Shown one piece after another: positions 1 through 10,819 of a stretch of DNA of 64,000 nucleotides. The stretch's first letter is position 1. Every line of letters starts with the position of its first letter. The position numbers and the translations under genes are program-made. The stretch spans positions 868,001-932,000 of the forward strand of contig NZ_CP060298.1 in NCBI RefSeq assembly GCF_014303395.1, in the 5' to 3' direction. The DNA is from Nakamurella sp. PAMC28650 (GTDB lineage: Bacteria; Actinomycetota; Actinomycetes; Mycobacteriales; Nakamurellaceae). The notes below the pieces were generated by a model. The model ran no database searches, had not been told where the DNA came from, and worked only from the letters and a program-made list of their open reading frames with translations.

Positions 1-130
1 CATCCGAACACGAAAGAATTCGCCGGATCAGCCAGATCGAGGATTCGACACGCGGGTGTCCCGCGCCCTGCCATGATCTGGGGAGACCGCGGACACCCGT
101 GGCCGGACCCGATGTCGAGGGAGTGCTCAC
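1..130. other. Left-edge intergenic segment with an inverted repeat
   Basis: No gene is supported before ridA. An inverted repeat pairs 51-61 with 91-101: the core GGGTGTCC (54-61) matches GGACACCC (91-98) perfectly, and the extension includes one G-U pair. The 29-nt spacer is too long for a typical terminator, so it may be an operator or leader structure for ridA, whose Shine-Dalgarno site (GAGGGAG, about 117-123) follows. Function is not established. Confidence 0.3.
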
Positions 131-538
131 ATGGTCGACCCACGTCGGTCCGTCACGAGCGACCTGGCCCCGGCCGCGCTCGGGCCGTACAGCCAGGCGA
201 TCGTCGCCAGCGGATTCGTGTTCTGCTCCGGCACCGCCGGTATCGACCCGGCAACCGGGGTCGCCCCGGACGACATCGCCGAACAGACCGAGCAGGCCCT
301 GCGCAATCTCGGGGCGATCCTCGAGGCGGCCGGATCCTCGATGAAGAATCTGGTGAAGACGACGATCTTCTACGCCTCGGTCGAGGACTTCTCGATCATC
401 AACGAGGTGTACGCGCGGTACATGCCCGATCCGCCCCCGGCCCGCTCTGCGCCGGCGAACGTCCAACTGCCACGCGGGCTGAAGATCTCCATCGAGGCGA
501 TTGCGGTGCTGCCACCGGCGACGAACTCCCTTCCCTGA
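131..538 (+). CDS. ridA: RidA-family enamine/imine deaminase (YjgF/YER057c/UK114)
   Basis: The 135-residue product has the usual length of the RidA family. Members form cytosolic trimers and hydrolyse reactive 2-aminoacrylate and other enamines or imines made by PLP enzymes. Family signatures are visible: GPYSQAI near residues 17-23, the FCSGTAGIDPATG strand-loop near 34-46, LGAILEAAGSS near 64-74, and the C-terminal PANVQLPRGLKISIEAIA, which in RidA carries the substrate-binding arginine and glutamate. The ATG at 131 was chosen because GAGGGAG lies about 7 nt upstream; an earlier in-frame start has no such support. The gene is convergent with the large peptidase and separated from it by a strong hairpin. 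The family call is firm; the physiological substrate cannot be read from sequence. Confidence 0.93.
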   Translation: MVDPRRSVTSDLAPAALGPYSQAIVASGFVFCSGTAGIDPATGVAPDDIAEQTEQALRNLGAILEAAGSSMKNLVKTTIFYASVEDFSIINEVYARYMPDPPPARSAPANVQLPRGLKISIEAIAVLPPATNSLP

Positions 539-574
539 CGGCCGGCGGGTCGGGAGCCCGTCGGCCGGATGCCG

Positions 575-617
575 AACACCCGTCCTCGGGTCCGGAGTGG
601 ACCCGAGGACGGGTGTT
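575..617. terminator. Perfect 19-bp stem-loop between convergent genes
   Basis: AACACCCGTCCTCGGGTCC (575-593) is followed by a 5-nt loop and its exact reverse complement (599-617). It sits between the stop of ridA and the stop of the minus-strand peptidase gene, the expected place for a bidirectional terminator. No clear T-tract follows on either strand, so termination may depend on the hairpin alone or on Rho, as is common in high-GC actinobacteria. Confidence 0.7.
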
Positions 618-650
618 GGGTGCTGACGGGTGGGACAAACCTCGGGGGGG

Positions 651-3600
651 TCAGCCGATCTGGTAGGTGTACGGCAGGCTGACCAGCTCGTCCCCGGTTG
701 TGGTGAAGAAGTCGAACGTGTCGATGTAGACGTGTCCGGTGACCACAGTGCCCTTGGATCCGGACGGCGTGACAGCGAGCATGATCGTTCCGGTCGCACC
801 AGGGGCCAACGTGAGCGGAACCGGTGCCGCGTCGGCCTTCGAGGCCAACGCACTCGACACCGTTCCGCCCGAGCCGGACGTGGCAGCGAACTTCCGCTGC
901 CCGGTCCCGATCATCGCTGCGATGGCCGGATTGGTCGCGGTGTCGACACCCTGGAGCCACACATCACCCGTCGAGGACATCACGGCCGGATCGAAGAGCT
1001 GGCCGTGCGCCACTGCCGCCACCGACGCGGTACCCGGAGTCGAGGCTCCGGCGAACGGCCCGGTCTGACCGATGTCGGTGATCCACAGCCCGGGCGAGAC
1101 CTGGGCGGCATCGACCTGGACCTTTGCGCCGTTGCCCTGCGCCGCCGAGTAGACGTCCGGTTCGCCGGAGCTGTAGAACACGTCCATGTTGACCGGCTGG
1201 TCCGCCGATGTGGCGAACGTGGCCTGGGTGGTGTCCGTCGGGACCAACCAGAGCGGGTTGACCGTCGAGGCCTGGGGCAGTGCGAAGGTGCTGTTGCCCG
1301 ACAGCTCGGCCAGCGGGATGTCCCCGGTCTTCTTCGATCTCGCGTCGGCGAAGTACGTCTGCGGTACCGCGCTGGTGTTCTTCACCCGCACCTTGACCGA
1401 GACGCTCTTCCCGGCAGCGAGCACGGTGCCAGCGCTGTTCGGGAGTCCGGGCGCGGACACCCTGACCGAGTTGTAGTTCACCTTGACCGTGAAGTGCTGC
1501 TGCAATTCGAACCCGCTGACGGGGTTGGCCGTCACCAGCGTGAAGATCCACCGTCCTGGCATCGGGCTCCGGCGGTCGATCTGGAAACCGGCGGCGTTCG
1601 GTGTACCGGCAGTGGCGGCCGCGTTCGTCTTGTACGAGTACACCTGACCGTCCGGGGCCGTCAGCAGGCCGAAGACCGTGTCGTTGGGGTCGGAGTCCAG
1701 AGTGACCCCGAGGCCGAGATCCTTCTGGCCGCCGGGCACGTCGAGGTAGTAGATGTTGCTCTGGGCGGGTAGCACCCCTCGCCCGTTGCCGCCGGTGATC
1801 ACGCCCTTGAAGGTGGTGGATCCGGTCGGGATGACGGTGCGTACGGTGAGCGGCACCGAACTGGTCAGACCCAACGCCGTGCTGAGCTGGACCGACGCGC
1901 TGAAGTCACCCGGTTGCGCACCGAGCGGTACCTTCACGTTCACGGTCCTGCTGGCTCCGGGGGCCAGGGTGACCCTGGACGGGCTGACGGAGCCGTAGGT
2001 GGTGAATTTCGAGGTGCTGATGCCGTAGGTGATCTGCCCGTTGAAATGGCTGCTGGTGGACAGGGCGAAGTACGCCGTCCAGGTACCGAAAGCCGGGAAC
2101 CTGACGTCCGAGTGGCCATGGTTGGCGGAACCCTGGGGAATGGAGTAAGCCGAGTAGGTCCCCCGCGGATCGATGAGGATGATCCGGCTGGCGAACGGTG
2201 CCGAAGCGGCCGCGATGGAGACGTCGAGCCGGTCCACTCCGAGTGGCACCGAGAATTTCTTCGCCACCCAGCTCCGGGAGATTCCGAAGCCGTCGATGTA
2301 GGCCGGTGCGGTCGCTGTGTTCAGCGAGACGGTGCCGGTCGCACTGCTGACCGTCCGCCCCAGGGTTCTGGTCGCGAGGGCGACCGTCTGGGTGCTGCGG
2401 CTGACGTTGCGAATGGTGAGCGGGGTGGCCGCCGTGCCGCCGGGATTGCCGGAGACCGACAGCTGGGTCTTGTCGACGACCAGGGCGGTGCCCTGGGGCG
2501 CCGGGCTGCCGTTGGCGTCCTTCCAGCTCATCGCCGCCCTGACGGCCGACAGGGTGTTGAGCAGACCCGAGCCCTGCTCGTAGGCCGGGTGGCCGAGATC
2601 GGTGGCGGTGCTGGTGATGAACCTCTTCACCAGGGCCGGAGTGGGCCGGGTCCCGTGGTGGGACTGTTCGTAGGCCTGGATCACCAGGGCAGCGGCGCCT
2701 GCGGTGAACGGCGAGGACTGGCTGGTTCCACCGAACTCCTTGATGCCGGACGGCGCGCCGTTGTTGTCGGTGCAGTCGAGGTAGATGGCGGTGTTCGGCG
2801 TGCACAGTGCCCACCCCAGATCACCCGGAGCGGCCAGGTCGGGAACGGTACCCTGCTGCGTGACCCCACCGGAGCTGAGTCCGGAGATGTTGTTGCTGGC
2901 CCACGTGCCGTTTCCGAACTGGAATCCGGACTCGGTGGTCTGGGCGTAGCTCCGGAAGGCCGTGGTGGCGGCGACCGAGATGGCTTTGCTGCCACTGGCC
3001 GGGGACCCGATGGTCCCGGTCGTACCGGCGTCGCCGCTACTGGCGACGACCGTCACGCCGGCGTCGACCGCTGCATCGTCAGCCAGCGAGATGGGGTCGT
3101 TCCCGTTGTCCGGGTAGGGGTTGCTTCCGAACGACTCGTTGATGACGTCGACACCCGCGACGTTCACGGCGTAGTCGATGGCTTCGATGAAGCGCGACGT
3201 CGGAGCGGTCGCTCCGCCGCCGAACACCTTGAGTCCCACCAGGCTTGCACCCGGCGCGATCCCGCGGATCTGGATGTTGCATCCGGCCGGCAGGGGGTGG
3301 GCGACGTTGACGTAGTTGGCGAGGTCGTAGACCTGGCGGCCCTGGGCGGCGATCGAACTGGCGTCGCCGAAGGCTTCCTCTGCGCTGCTGGGGGCGTCGG
3401 GACCCTCGCCCGAGAAGTCCTGGTAGTCGGTGAAGACGTGGCTGCCGTCGGCCCGGATGAAGTCGGGGTTGTTGATGTCGATGCCGTCGGCGAGGAAGGC
3501 AACCTTGACGCCGGCCCCGGTGACCAGATTCTGGGCCTGCGGTGTCGTCGACGTCGGGAAGGCGGTGTTGGTGAGCTGCAACGCTTCCGGCTCCAGCAGC

Positions 3601-4106
3601 GGCTTGGCCGGGTTCGGCGGGCAGACGGTCGCGGGCGGCGGCGCGGCCGCCGCGGCGGACGCCTTCTGGGTAGGTGCGGCCGCCGGCTTCTTGATCTGCA
3701 GGTCCGGATAGACCGCGGCGACCGACGGATCGGCCGACAGCTGCGCGATCTGGGCGGGCGTCGCCGTGGCGGCGAACCCGTTCAGGGCCTTGAACCCGTG
3801 GATGTTGCGCGCTCCGACGCGTTGTGCCTTCGCGATGATAGGCGCTTGATCCTGCTGCGCGGCAACAGTTCTCGGTGAGGCGCGGTCCTTGGTGATGGCC
3901 AGGTTGGAGTGCTGGTTCTTGAGGACGACGATCACGCCGTGCGCCGCGGCCGCCGCGGAAGCCGGCGTCACGGCCGCCGGTGCAACCGGTGTGGCAGCTC
4001 CGACCGGCGGTGCGGCAGAGGCCGTGGTGGCGCCGATGGTCGCCAGCACCAGGGCCACCGTCGCTGTACCGGCCAGCAGGACACGGGTGGAGAGAGACTT
4101 GTTCAT
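651..4106 (-). CDS. Large secreted subtilisin-fold (S8/S53 clan) serine peptidase with sedolisin-like catalytic residues
   Basis: The 1151-residue exported protein starts at ATG 4106, with GGGAG a few nt upstream and a signal peptide immediately after (MNKSLSTRVLLAGTATVALV, cleavage near residue 32). Upstream in-frame ATGs would put about 53 unlikely residues before the signal. An I9-type propeptide (about 56-138) precedes the peptidase domain (about 195-580). The domain keeps the first-strand Asp in FLADGID (Asp207) and the serine in GGTSQSSP (Ser462). The HGTH histidine motif is missing: at that place stands EAFGD (Glu244, Asp248), and the oxyanion segment reads SSGDAG (Asp359) where subtilisins have Asn. 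The E-x3-D pair, GD and GTS pattern resembles sedolisins. About 550 C-terminal residues look like beta-sandwich domains. Annotation pipelines would probably call it S8. Function as a secreted peptidase is likely; the catalytic mechanism is inference. Confidence 0.88.
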   Translation of the reverse strand: MNKSLSTRVLLAGTATVALVLATIGATTASAAPPVGAATPVAPAAVTPASAAAAAHGVIVVLKNQHSNLAITKDRASPRTVAAQQDQAPIIAKAQRVGARNIHGFKALNGFAATATPAQIAQLSADPSVAAVYPDLQIKKPAAAPTQKASAAAAAPPPATVCPPNPAKPLLEPEALQLTNTAFPTSTTPQAQNLVTGAGVKVAFLADGIDINNPDFIRADGSHVFTDYQDFSGEGPDAPSSAEEAFGDASSIAAQGRQVYDLANYVNVAHPLPAGCNIQIRGIAPGASLVGLKVFGGGATAPTSRFIEAIDYAVNVAGVDVINESFGSNPYPDNGNDPISLADDAAVDAGVTVVASSGDAGTTGTIGSPASGSKAISVAATTAFRSYAQTTESGFQFGNGTWASNNISGLSSGGVTQQGTVPDLAAPGDLGWALCTPNTAIYLDCTDNNGAPSGIKEFGGTSQSSPFTAGAAALVIQAYEQSHHGTRPTPALVKRFITSTATDLGHPAYEQGSGLLNTLSAVRAAMSWKDANGSPAPQGTALVVDKTQLSVSGNPGGTAATPLTIRNVSRSTQTVALATRTLGRTVSSATGTVSLNTATAPAYIDGFGISRSWVAKKFSVPLGVDRLDVSIAAASAPFASRIILIDPRGTYSAYSIPQGSANHGHSDVRFPAFGTWTAYFALSTSSHFNGQITYGISTSKFTTYGSVSPSRVTLAPGASRTVNVKVPLGAQPGDFSASVQLSTALGLTSSVPLTVRTVIPTGSTTFKGVITGGNGRGVLPAQSNIYYLDVPGGQKDLGLGVTLDSDPNDTVFGLLTAPDGQVYSYKTNAAATAGTPNAAGFQIDRRSPMPGRWIFTLVTANPVSGFELQQHFTVKVNYNSVRVSAPGLPNSAGTVLAAGKSVSVKVRVKNTSAVPQTYFADARSKKTGDIPLAELSGNSTFALPQASTVNPLWLVPTDTTQATFATSADQPVNMDVFYSSGEPDVYSAAQGNGAKVQVDAAQVSPGLWITDIGQTGPFAGASTPGTASVAAVAHGQLFDPAVMSSTGDVWLQGVDTATNPAIAAMIGTGQRKFAATSGSGGTVSSALASKADAAPVPLTLAPGATGTIMLAVTPSGSKGTVVTGHVYIDTFDFFTTTGDELVSLPYTYQIG

Positions 4107-4549
4107 TGAGCTCCCGGACGAAGAGGCATCGACTCGAGCGAGGCGAGCAGTAGGTAGCATGTACAGCGCAACCCCGGGATGCAAGAGGTATTCATAATTT
4201 GCGTAGCGAAATCTTGGTGATGTCCGAATTTGGCATCTGATTTGCATAAGAAAGACCCATCTCACGACGGAGCGTCAACGGTGCCTACGGAACGTGAACA
4301 TCGCATCCGAGGTGTTGCGATATCACGACGAGCTGGAAACTCTGCGATCGAAAGCCATTCGCGCCGTCGTGGCGCGGCCGGTGGCGAGCGGTGACGAAGA
4401 ACCCTTTGTCACCGTATTCGATCGGGACGAAACGCGATGTGGCGAATTTCGCTTTCCGAACTGAATGGTCGCTCGCCCGGCGCACGACCGGGGGACGGAC
4501 GGCCCGACCGCATTTGCCGGATCGGCAACAGGAGTTGCGGGAGCTCGAG
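4107..4549. other. Divergent intergenic region, AT-richer than its surroundings
   Basis: About 440 bp separate the peptidase and methyltransferase genes. The part at 4180-4260 is clearly AT-richer than the neighbourhood, as expected for promoters of both genes. No convincing -35/-10 pair or operator palindrome was found. A possible 56-codon frame (4294-4464, +) is listed separately. Confidence 0.35.
4294..4464 (+). CDS. Possible small protein of 56 residues, unknown
   Basis: A short open frame starts at GTG 4294 and ends at TGA 4462-4464, just before the methyltransferase gene. The predicted product begins MNIASEVLRYHDELETL, is charged and could form an N-terminal helix; no family is recognised. 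Evidence against it: only a weak upstream purine stretch, and about 64 % GC at third codon positions, well below neighbouring genes. It may be a recently acquired small gene or chance. A conserved homologue in a relative would settle it. Confidence 0.25.
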   Translation: MNIASEVLRYHDELETLRSKAIRAVVARPVASGDEEPFVTVFDRDETRCGEFRFPN

Positions 4550-5248
4550 ATGGTGGGTGATGGTGATCCGGTGACCGACAACAACGCAGCAGGACCGCCC
4601 GCACCCGACGTCCCGTGGCGCGCCGGAGCCTACCGTGGAGACCCAGCGGTGGAGGCGGAATGGGACACCCGGTACGCAGACCGGGACCAGCTCTGGAGCG
4701 GCCGGCCCAACGGCGCCCTCGTGGCCGAGGTTGCCGGGCTGACACCGGGGAGAGTGCTCGACGTCGGATGCGGGGAAGGCGCGGACGCCATCTGGCTCGC
4801 GGGCCGCGGCTGGGACGTCACCGCGCTCGAGGTCTCGGGCGTTGCCCTGAGGCGGGCTGCGGGGCACGCGCTCGACGCCGGTCTGACCATTCGTTGGGTG
4901 CACGCCGGTCTGGCCGAGGCGGCCCTTCCGCCGGCATCCTTCGACCTGGTCTCCGCCCAGTACCCGGCATTGCGGCGCACCCCGGACGGATCGGCCGAGC
5001 GGGCCCTGCTCGCGGCCGTCGCACCCGGCGGGTTGCTACTGCTCGTCCACCATGCGGGGATGGAGACCCGAGCGGCCCACGACGGCTTCGATTCGGCCGA
5101 CTACGTCTGGCCCTCGATGGTGGTGGCTCTGCTGGACGACGACTGGGAGATCGAGCTGGACGAGCAGCGGCCGCGGATCGCACCCGAGGGGGGAGCCGGA
5201 GCGCACCACGCCGAAGACGTGGTGTTGCGCGCCCGCCGGGTGCGGTGA
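4550..5248 (+). CDS. Class I SAM-dependent methyltransferase
   Basis: The 232-residue protein has a Rossmann-type methyltransferase core. Motif I is VLDVGCGEGADAIWLA (about residues 67-82), followed by an acidic strand end (VTALEVSG) and a motif around FDLVSAQYPAL, then a VAPGGLLLLVHH strand typical of small-molecule methyltransferases. The N-terminal WDTRYADRDQLWSGRPN segment is common in TehB-like and thiopurine-type enzymes. ATG 4550 was chosen because GGGAG lies about 7 nt upstream; the frame could extend back to 4391 but those residues look non-coding. The substrate is unknown. It lies 128 bp ahead of the UvrA2-like gene in the same direction, so co-transcription is possible but not shown. 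Confidence 0.85.
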   Translation: MVGDGDPVTDNNAAGPPAPDVPWRAGAYRGDPAVEAEWDTRYADRDQLWSGRPNGALVAEVAGLTPGRVLDVGCGEGADAIWLAGRGWDVTALEVSGVALRRAAGHALDAGLTIRWVHAGLAEAALPPASFDLVSAQYPALRRTPDGSAERALLAAVAPGGLLLLVHHAGMETRAAHDGFDSADYVWPSMVVALLDDDWEIELDEQRPRIAPEGGAGAHHAEDVVLRARRVR

Positions 5249-5376
5249 GATCTGTCGGTGCTCCAGGTCAGGAATCCAAAGGCGTCGGTCGACCGGCGCC
5301 GCTGGTGGAGAGCGTGCTGGATACCATTCGTGTCGAGACGACCCACCAGAGCACGCACTGACCGGGAAGAGACTCG

Positions 5377-7797
<2,421 letters not shown>

Positions 7798-8640
7798 GCC
7801 CGCCCCCCCGGCCCGCATCGTCTGCCCGGCCGCGTCGCCCGCCCTCGGCCCGCATCGACCGGAATAGGATCCGCAATTCGGGCTCCTGTTGCTACGGATC
7901 TCATTCCAGTCGATGGGCCAACTGTGGATCTCATTCCGGTCGATGAGGCTGGCGAAGGCTGGCGGACGCCGAGCGGCGCCGGTCGGTGGGATCATCGAGC
8001 GCACGACGAACAGTTCCACCGTGGCGCAGCACCTTGGTCATGAGGACGCCGTGTCATCGGTCTGGGCATCGTGCTGTTGCTGTGGCCGTCGGCCGGTGCC
8101 CGGGCGGCCTTCGCCGGATCCCGCTTCGGGCGGCCCGGCTGCCAACCCTGAGCAACCTTCGAGCACGTGACGCAATCTGCAAGCACCTGACGACCAGTGG
8201 CAGGTACTCCGTGGCCTGCGCTGGTGCCATGGTTCGACACCTGGTGGGGCTTGCCGCCGCCGCCGTTCTTCCCTGGATGTTGGCGCGTTCTGTCGGCTTG
8301 GCGGAGTGTGGCTGATCTTGGTACACAGGTCGGACGTATTCGTCGCTGCCATGCGCGACTTGTCGTGAGCGCAACCCCGACTCGATGCTACGCACCCGAT
8401 CTTGCTGACCAGCGACGTGGCCCTGCTCTGGATCGCGGGTGCCTATGTCTGGCGGAACACCGAATTCGTTGACCGAACAAGAGGCCGGGCATGAGCGGAC
8501 GATCTCGCGGTCGCTCCCGCACGATCGGTGACCTGAGCACGGCGGTCTCGGGCTAGGGCTCCATTCATGTCCGGCGTCAACGGGTTTGCGCAGGTTGCGC
8601 CCCAACGGCCCTGCATGCCGGATCCGGCGCACCGCGGGTT
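7798..8640. other. Gene-free stretch with repeat motifs, possible mobile-element scar
   Basis: About 840 bp without a credible gene. Open frames here have no recognisable domain, no good ribosome-binding site and unfavourable codon use. The first 150 bp carry three copies of a 20-bp motif (listed separately). The rest (about 7960-8640) shows no intact transposase, tRNA or riboswitch that I can recognise. The simplest reading is decayed mobile or intergenic DNA. Confidence 0.5.
7853..7945. repeat. Three copies of a 20-bp motif (one inverted, two direct), IS21-end-like
   Basis: GGATCTCATTCCAGTCGATG (7896-7915) and GGATCTCATTCCGGTCGATG (7926-7945) are direct copies exactly 30 bp apart. The reverse complement of 7853-7872 gives GGATCCTATTCCGGTCGATG, a third copy in opposite orientation (18/20). 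Multiple short repeats spaced like this, with CCGGTCGA-type cores, are typical of IS21-family ends. No istA or istB gene is present, so this is at most a remnant; the family assignment is inference. Confidence 0.45.
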
Positions 8641-9084
8641 TCAGTCCAGGCAGAACTCGTTGCCCTCGGGGTCCTGCATGACCACGAACCCGGTCTCCAT
8701 CCGGCCGTCGGGATCCACACGGCGGACGCGGGTGGCGCGCAGCCCGACGAGGCGGGTGGCCTCCACCTCGAGCGCTGCCATCCGCTCGTCGCCGACGGTG
8801 CCGGGCGCTGCACGGACGTCGAGATGAAGACGGTTCTTGGCGTCTTTGCCCTCCGGCACCCGCTGGAAGAACAGCCGGGGACCGGAGCGGCCGTCGGGCG
8901 GGTTCGCGGCCGAGCCGCTGTTGTGCTGTTCGGGAGGGACGCCCCAGGCGTCGAGAGCCGCGTCCCAGCTGTCGAAACCGGCCGGCGGCGGCTGCACCTG
9001 GTAGCCGAGCACCTCGCACCAGAACCCGGCCAGCTCGGCGGGGTCGGCGCAGTCGAACGTCACCTGGAACTCTTTGATGTCCAT
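8641..9084 (-). CDS. VOC-superfamily (glyoxalase/bleomycin-resistance-like) protein
   Basis: The 147-residue product begins MDIKEFQVTFDCADPAELA and ends GFVVMQDPEGNEFCLD, the two hallmark ends of single-domain VOC proteins of the common actinobacterial type. The middle NRLHLDVRA strand supplies a His characteristic of the fold's metal site, and the final MQDPEGNEFC supplies a Glu. VOC proteins range from lyases and dioxygenases to antibiotic-binding proteins, so the reaction cannot be named. It is followed downstream by the gene-free stretch and preceded by the SDR gene on the same strand, 87 bp away. Confidence 0.82.
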   Translation of the reverse strand: MDIKEFQVTFDCADPAELAGFWCEVLGYQVQPPPAGFDSWDAALDAWGVPPEQHNSGSAANPPDGRSGPRLFFQRVPEGKDAKNRLHLDVRAAPGTVGDERMAALEVEATRLVGLRATRVRRVDPDGRMETGFVVMQDPEGNEFCLD

Positions 9085-9171
9085 GGCCGCGAAGCTACCC
9101 CCGGCGACCGACAGACGGTCCGGGCGACACCGTGCCGACCAAGCCAGGCCCGGGGAGCAGGTTTTCGCTCG

Positions 9172-10080
9172 CTACGAAACCGGTGCCGGTACCGAGTAGG
9201 CACCCGCGCCGATGTCCTCGACGAGGGTTGGGCCGGTCGGCGTCCACTCGAAAAGCTGCTGCGTCACAGCGCTCGTCGCCACCAGGTCCATGGCGAAGAA
9301 GGTGCCGATCCAACCGAAGTGGTCGCGGACGTCATCGGGCTCGACGGACGTGACGGGGAGGTCGAAGGCGCGACCGATCGCGATGGCGATCTCGCGGGTC
9401 GGAATGCCTTCCTCGGCGACGGCATGCAGTCGGGCGCCGGCCACGGCCTTCTCGAGTCCCAGGACGACCAGGCGAGCGGCGTCGGAGCGATGCACCGCGG
9501 CCCACCGGTTGGACCCGTCCCCCGGGTAGCCGGAGACGCCCTTCGTGCGGGCGATCGACGCGATCGACGCGATGAATCCGTGGTCCCGGGCTCCGTGGAC
9601 GGTCGGCGCGAAGCGCAGGCTCACCGCATGCACGCCACGCTCGACGAATTCGAACGCGAGATTTTCGCTCCCGCCCCGGGGTGACTGCGGGCCGTGGAAC
9701 GGCGACGCGTCAGTCTCGGCAGCGGGTTTGCCCTGGGTCAGGGCGGCGACGCCGGAGGCCAGCAGGAACCGGTGGCCGGTACCGACCAGCGCGTCGCCGA
9801 TGGTCTGGACGGCGGCGCGCTCGGCCGCGCTGGAGGCTGCCGGGTTGGACCAGTCGTGCTTGTTGGCCAGATGGATGACAGCTTCGGCAGACTCGGCGCC
9901 GGCCCTGATGGAGTCCAGGTCGTCGAGATCACCACGCCGGACGTGGACACCCTTGGCCTCCAGGTCAGCGGCGGATGCGTCGGACCTTGCGAACCCGGTG
10001 ACCTCATATCCGCCGGCGAGCAGTTGGTCGACGACGGCGGAGCCGATCCAACCGGATGCTCCGGTGACGAAAACGGACAT
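9172..10080 (-). CDS. Atypical extended SDR / NAD-dependent epimerase-like oxidoreductase
   Basis: The 302-residue protein starts with a Rossmann nucleotide-binding loop, SVFVTGASGWIGSAVV, and an acidic GDLDDLDS segment as in extended SDRs. The usual YxxxK catalytic pair is not seen: the expected place reads SPRGGSENLAFEF. It therefore resembles the atypical SDR group often found beside TetR genes in actinobacteria. The VRLxPTVHG-like segment (LRFAPTVHGARDHG) is typical of that group. It is divergent from the TetR gene at 10209, with a palindrome between them, so it is probably that regulator's target. Substrate unknown. Confidence 0.82.
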   Translation of the reverse strand: MSVFVTGASGWIGSAVVDQLLAGGYEVTGFARSDASAADLEAKGVHVRRGDLDDLDSIRAGAESAEAVIHLANKHDWSNPAASSAAERAAVQTIGDALVGTGHRFLLASGVAALTQGKPAAETDASPFHGPQSPRGGSENLAFEFVERGVHAVSLRFAPTVHGARDHGFIASIASIARTKGVSGYPGDGSNRWAAVHRSDAARLVVLGLEKAVAGARLHAVAEEGIPTREIAIAIGRAFDLPVTSVEPDDVRDHFGWIGTFFAMDLVATSAVTQQLFEWTPTGPTLVEDIGAGAYSVPAPVS

Positions 10081-10143
10081 GGCTTGTTCTCCTTCTGCCC
10101 CGGTCTGGAGCGGGGCGGTGGATGGATGTCAAATCTCGGTTGC

Positions 10144-10164
10144 TGATGTCAGCCACCGACATCA
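10144..10164. promoter_or_regulatory. Candidate TetR operator in the SDR/TetR divergent region
   Basis: TGATGTC-N7-GACATCA is a perfect 7-bp inverted repeat, directly followed by a second palindrome GGGTATACCC (10165-10174). Both lie in the 128-bp gap between the divergent SDR and TetR genes, where an autoregulatory operator is expected. The GTATAC element could also serve as a -10 for the SDR promoter. Binding is not shown. Confidence 0.5.
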
Positions 10165-10208
10165 GGGTATACCCCTATGGCAGTCGCTGTCATCACTACA
10201 CTGGGCCC

Positions 10209-10787
10209 ATGGTGCGTTGGGAGCCGGATGCGGCGAAACGCCTGCAGGTGGCGGCACTCGAGTTGTTCGCCACCCGTGGGTTCGAGCAGACGACGGCCGC
10301 GGAGATCGCGCAATCCGTCGGACTCACCGAGCGGACCTTCTTCCGCCACTTCAGCGATAAACGAGAAGTGTTGTTCCAAGGGCAGGATTCGTTCGTCCAG
10401 GCGTTCCTGGACGGCGCCGAGGTCGCGCCACCGGAGGCCTCTCCACTCGAGATCGTCGCCTGCGCACTGCGGAACGCCGCCTCCTTCTTCCCGGACGAGC
10501 GGCGAGCGTATTCGCGGATGCGGCAGTCGGTCATCGAGGCCAACCCCGCCCTGCAGGAACGCGAAACGCACAAACTCGCCGGCCTGGCGACGGCGGTCGC
10601 AGAGGCGCTGCGCGTCCGGAGCGTGCAGGAGCCGGCCGCCACCCTTGCTGCGGAGTCCGGTGCCACCGTCTTCGGGATCTCGTTCGCGCAGTGGATCCGC
10701 CCGAGCGAGGATCGATCTCTGGGCGACATCATCGCGGACGTGCTGCACGAACTGCGGAATCTGACGAGAGTGATCACGAGGACATAG
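10209..10787 (+). CDS. TetR/AcrR-family transcriptional regulator
   Basis: The 192-residue regulator has an N-terminal TetR helix-turn-helix: AALELFATRGFEQTTAAEIA followed by the recognition segment GLTERTFFRHFSDKREVLF (about residues 35-53). The C-terminal ligand domain is diverse, as usual. ATG 10209 was chosen because the preceding 29 codons read through the operator palindromes. It is divergent from the SDR gene and probably represses it together with itself through the 10144-10174 palindromes. The ligand is unknown. Confidence 0.88.
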   Translation: MVRWEPDAAKRLQVAALELFATRGFEQTTAAEIAQSVGLTERTFFRHFSDKREVLFQGQDSFVQAFLDGAEVAPPEASPLEIVACALRNAASFFPDERRAYSRMRQSVIEANPALQERETHKLAGLATAVAEALRVRSVQEPAATLAAESGATVFGISFAQWIRPSEDRSLGDIIADVLHELRNLTRVITRT

Positions 10788-10819
10788 CGATCGTCCGCCG
10801 GGCGCCCGGGTTCGACAGG

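Noticed and set aside
1914-3878. Long plus-strand open frame (654 codons) opposite the peptidase gene
   Set aside because: It is the antisense shadow of a high-GC gene; the product is R/G/D-rich without domains, and the minus strand has a signal peptide and peptidase motifs.
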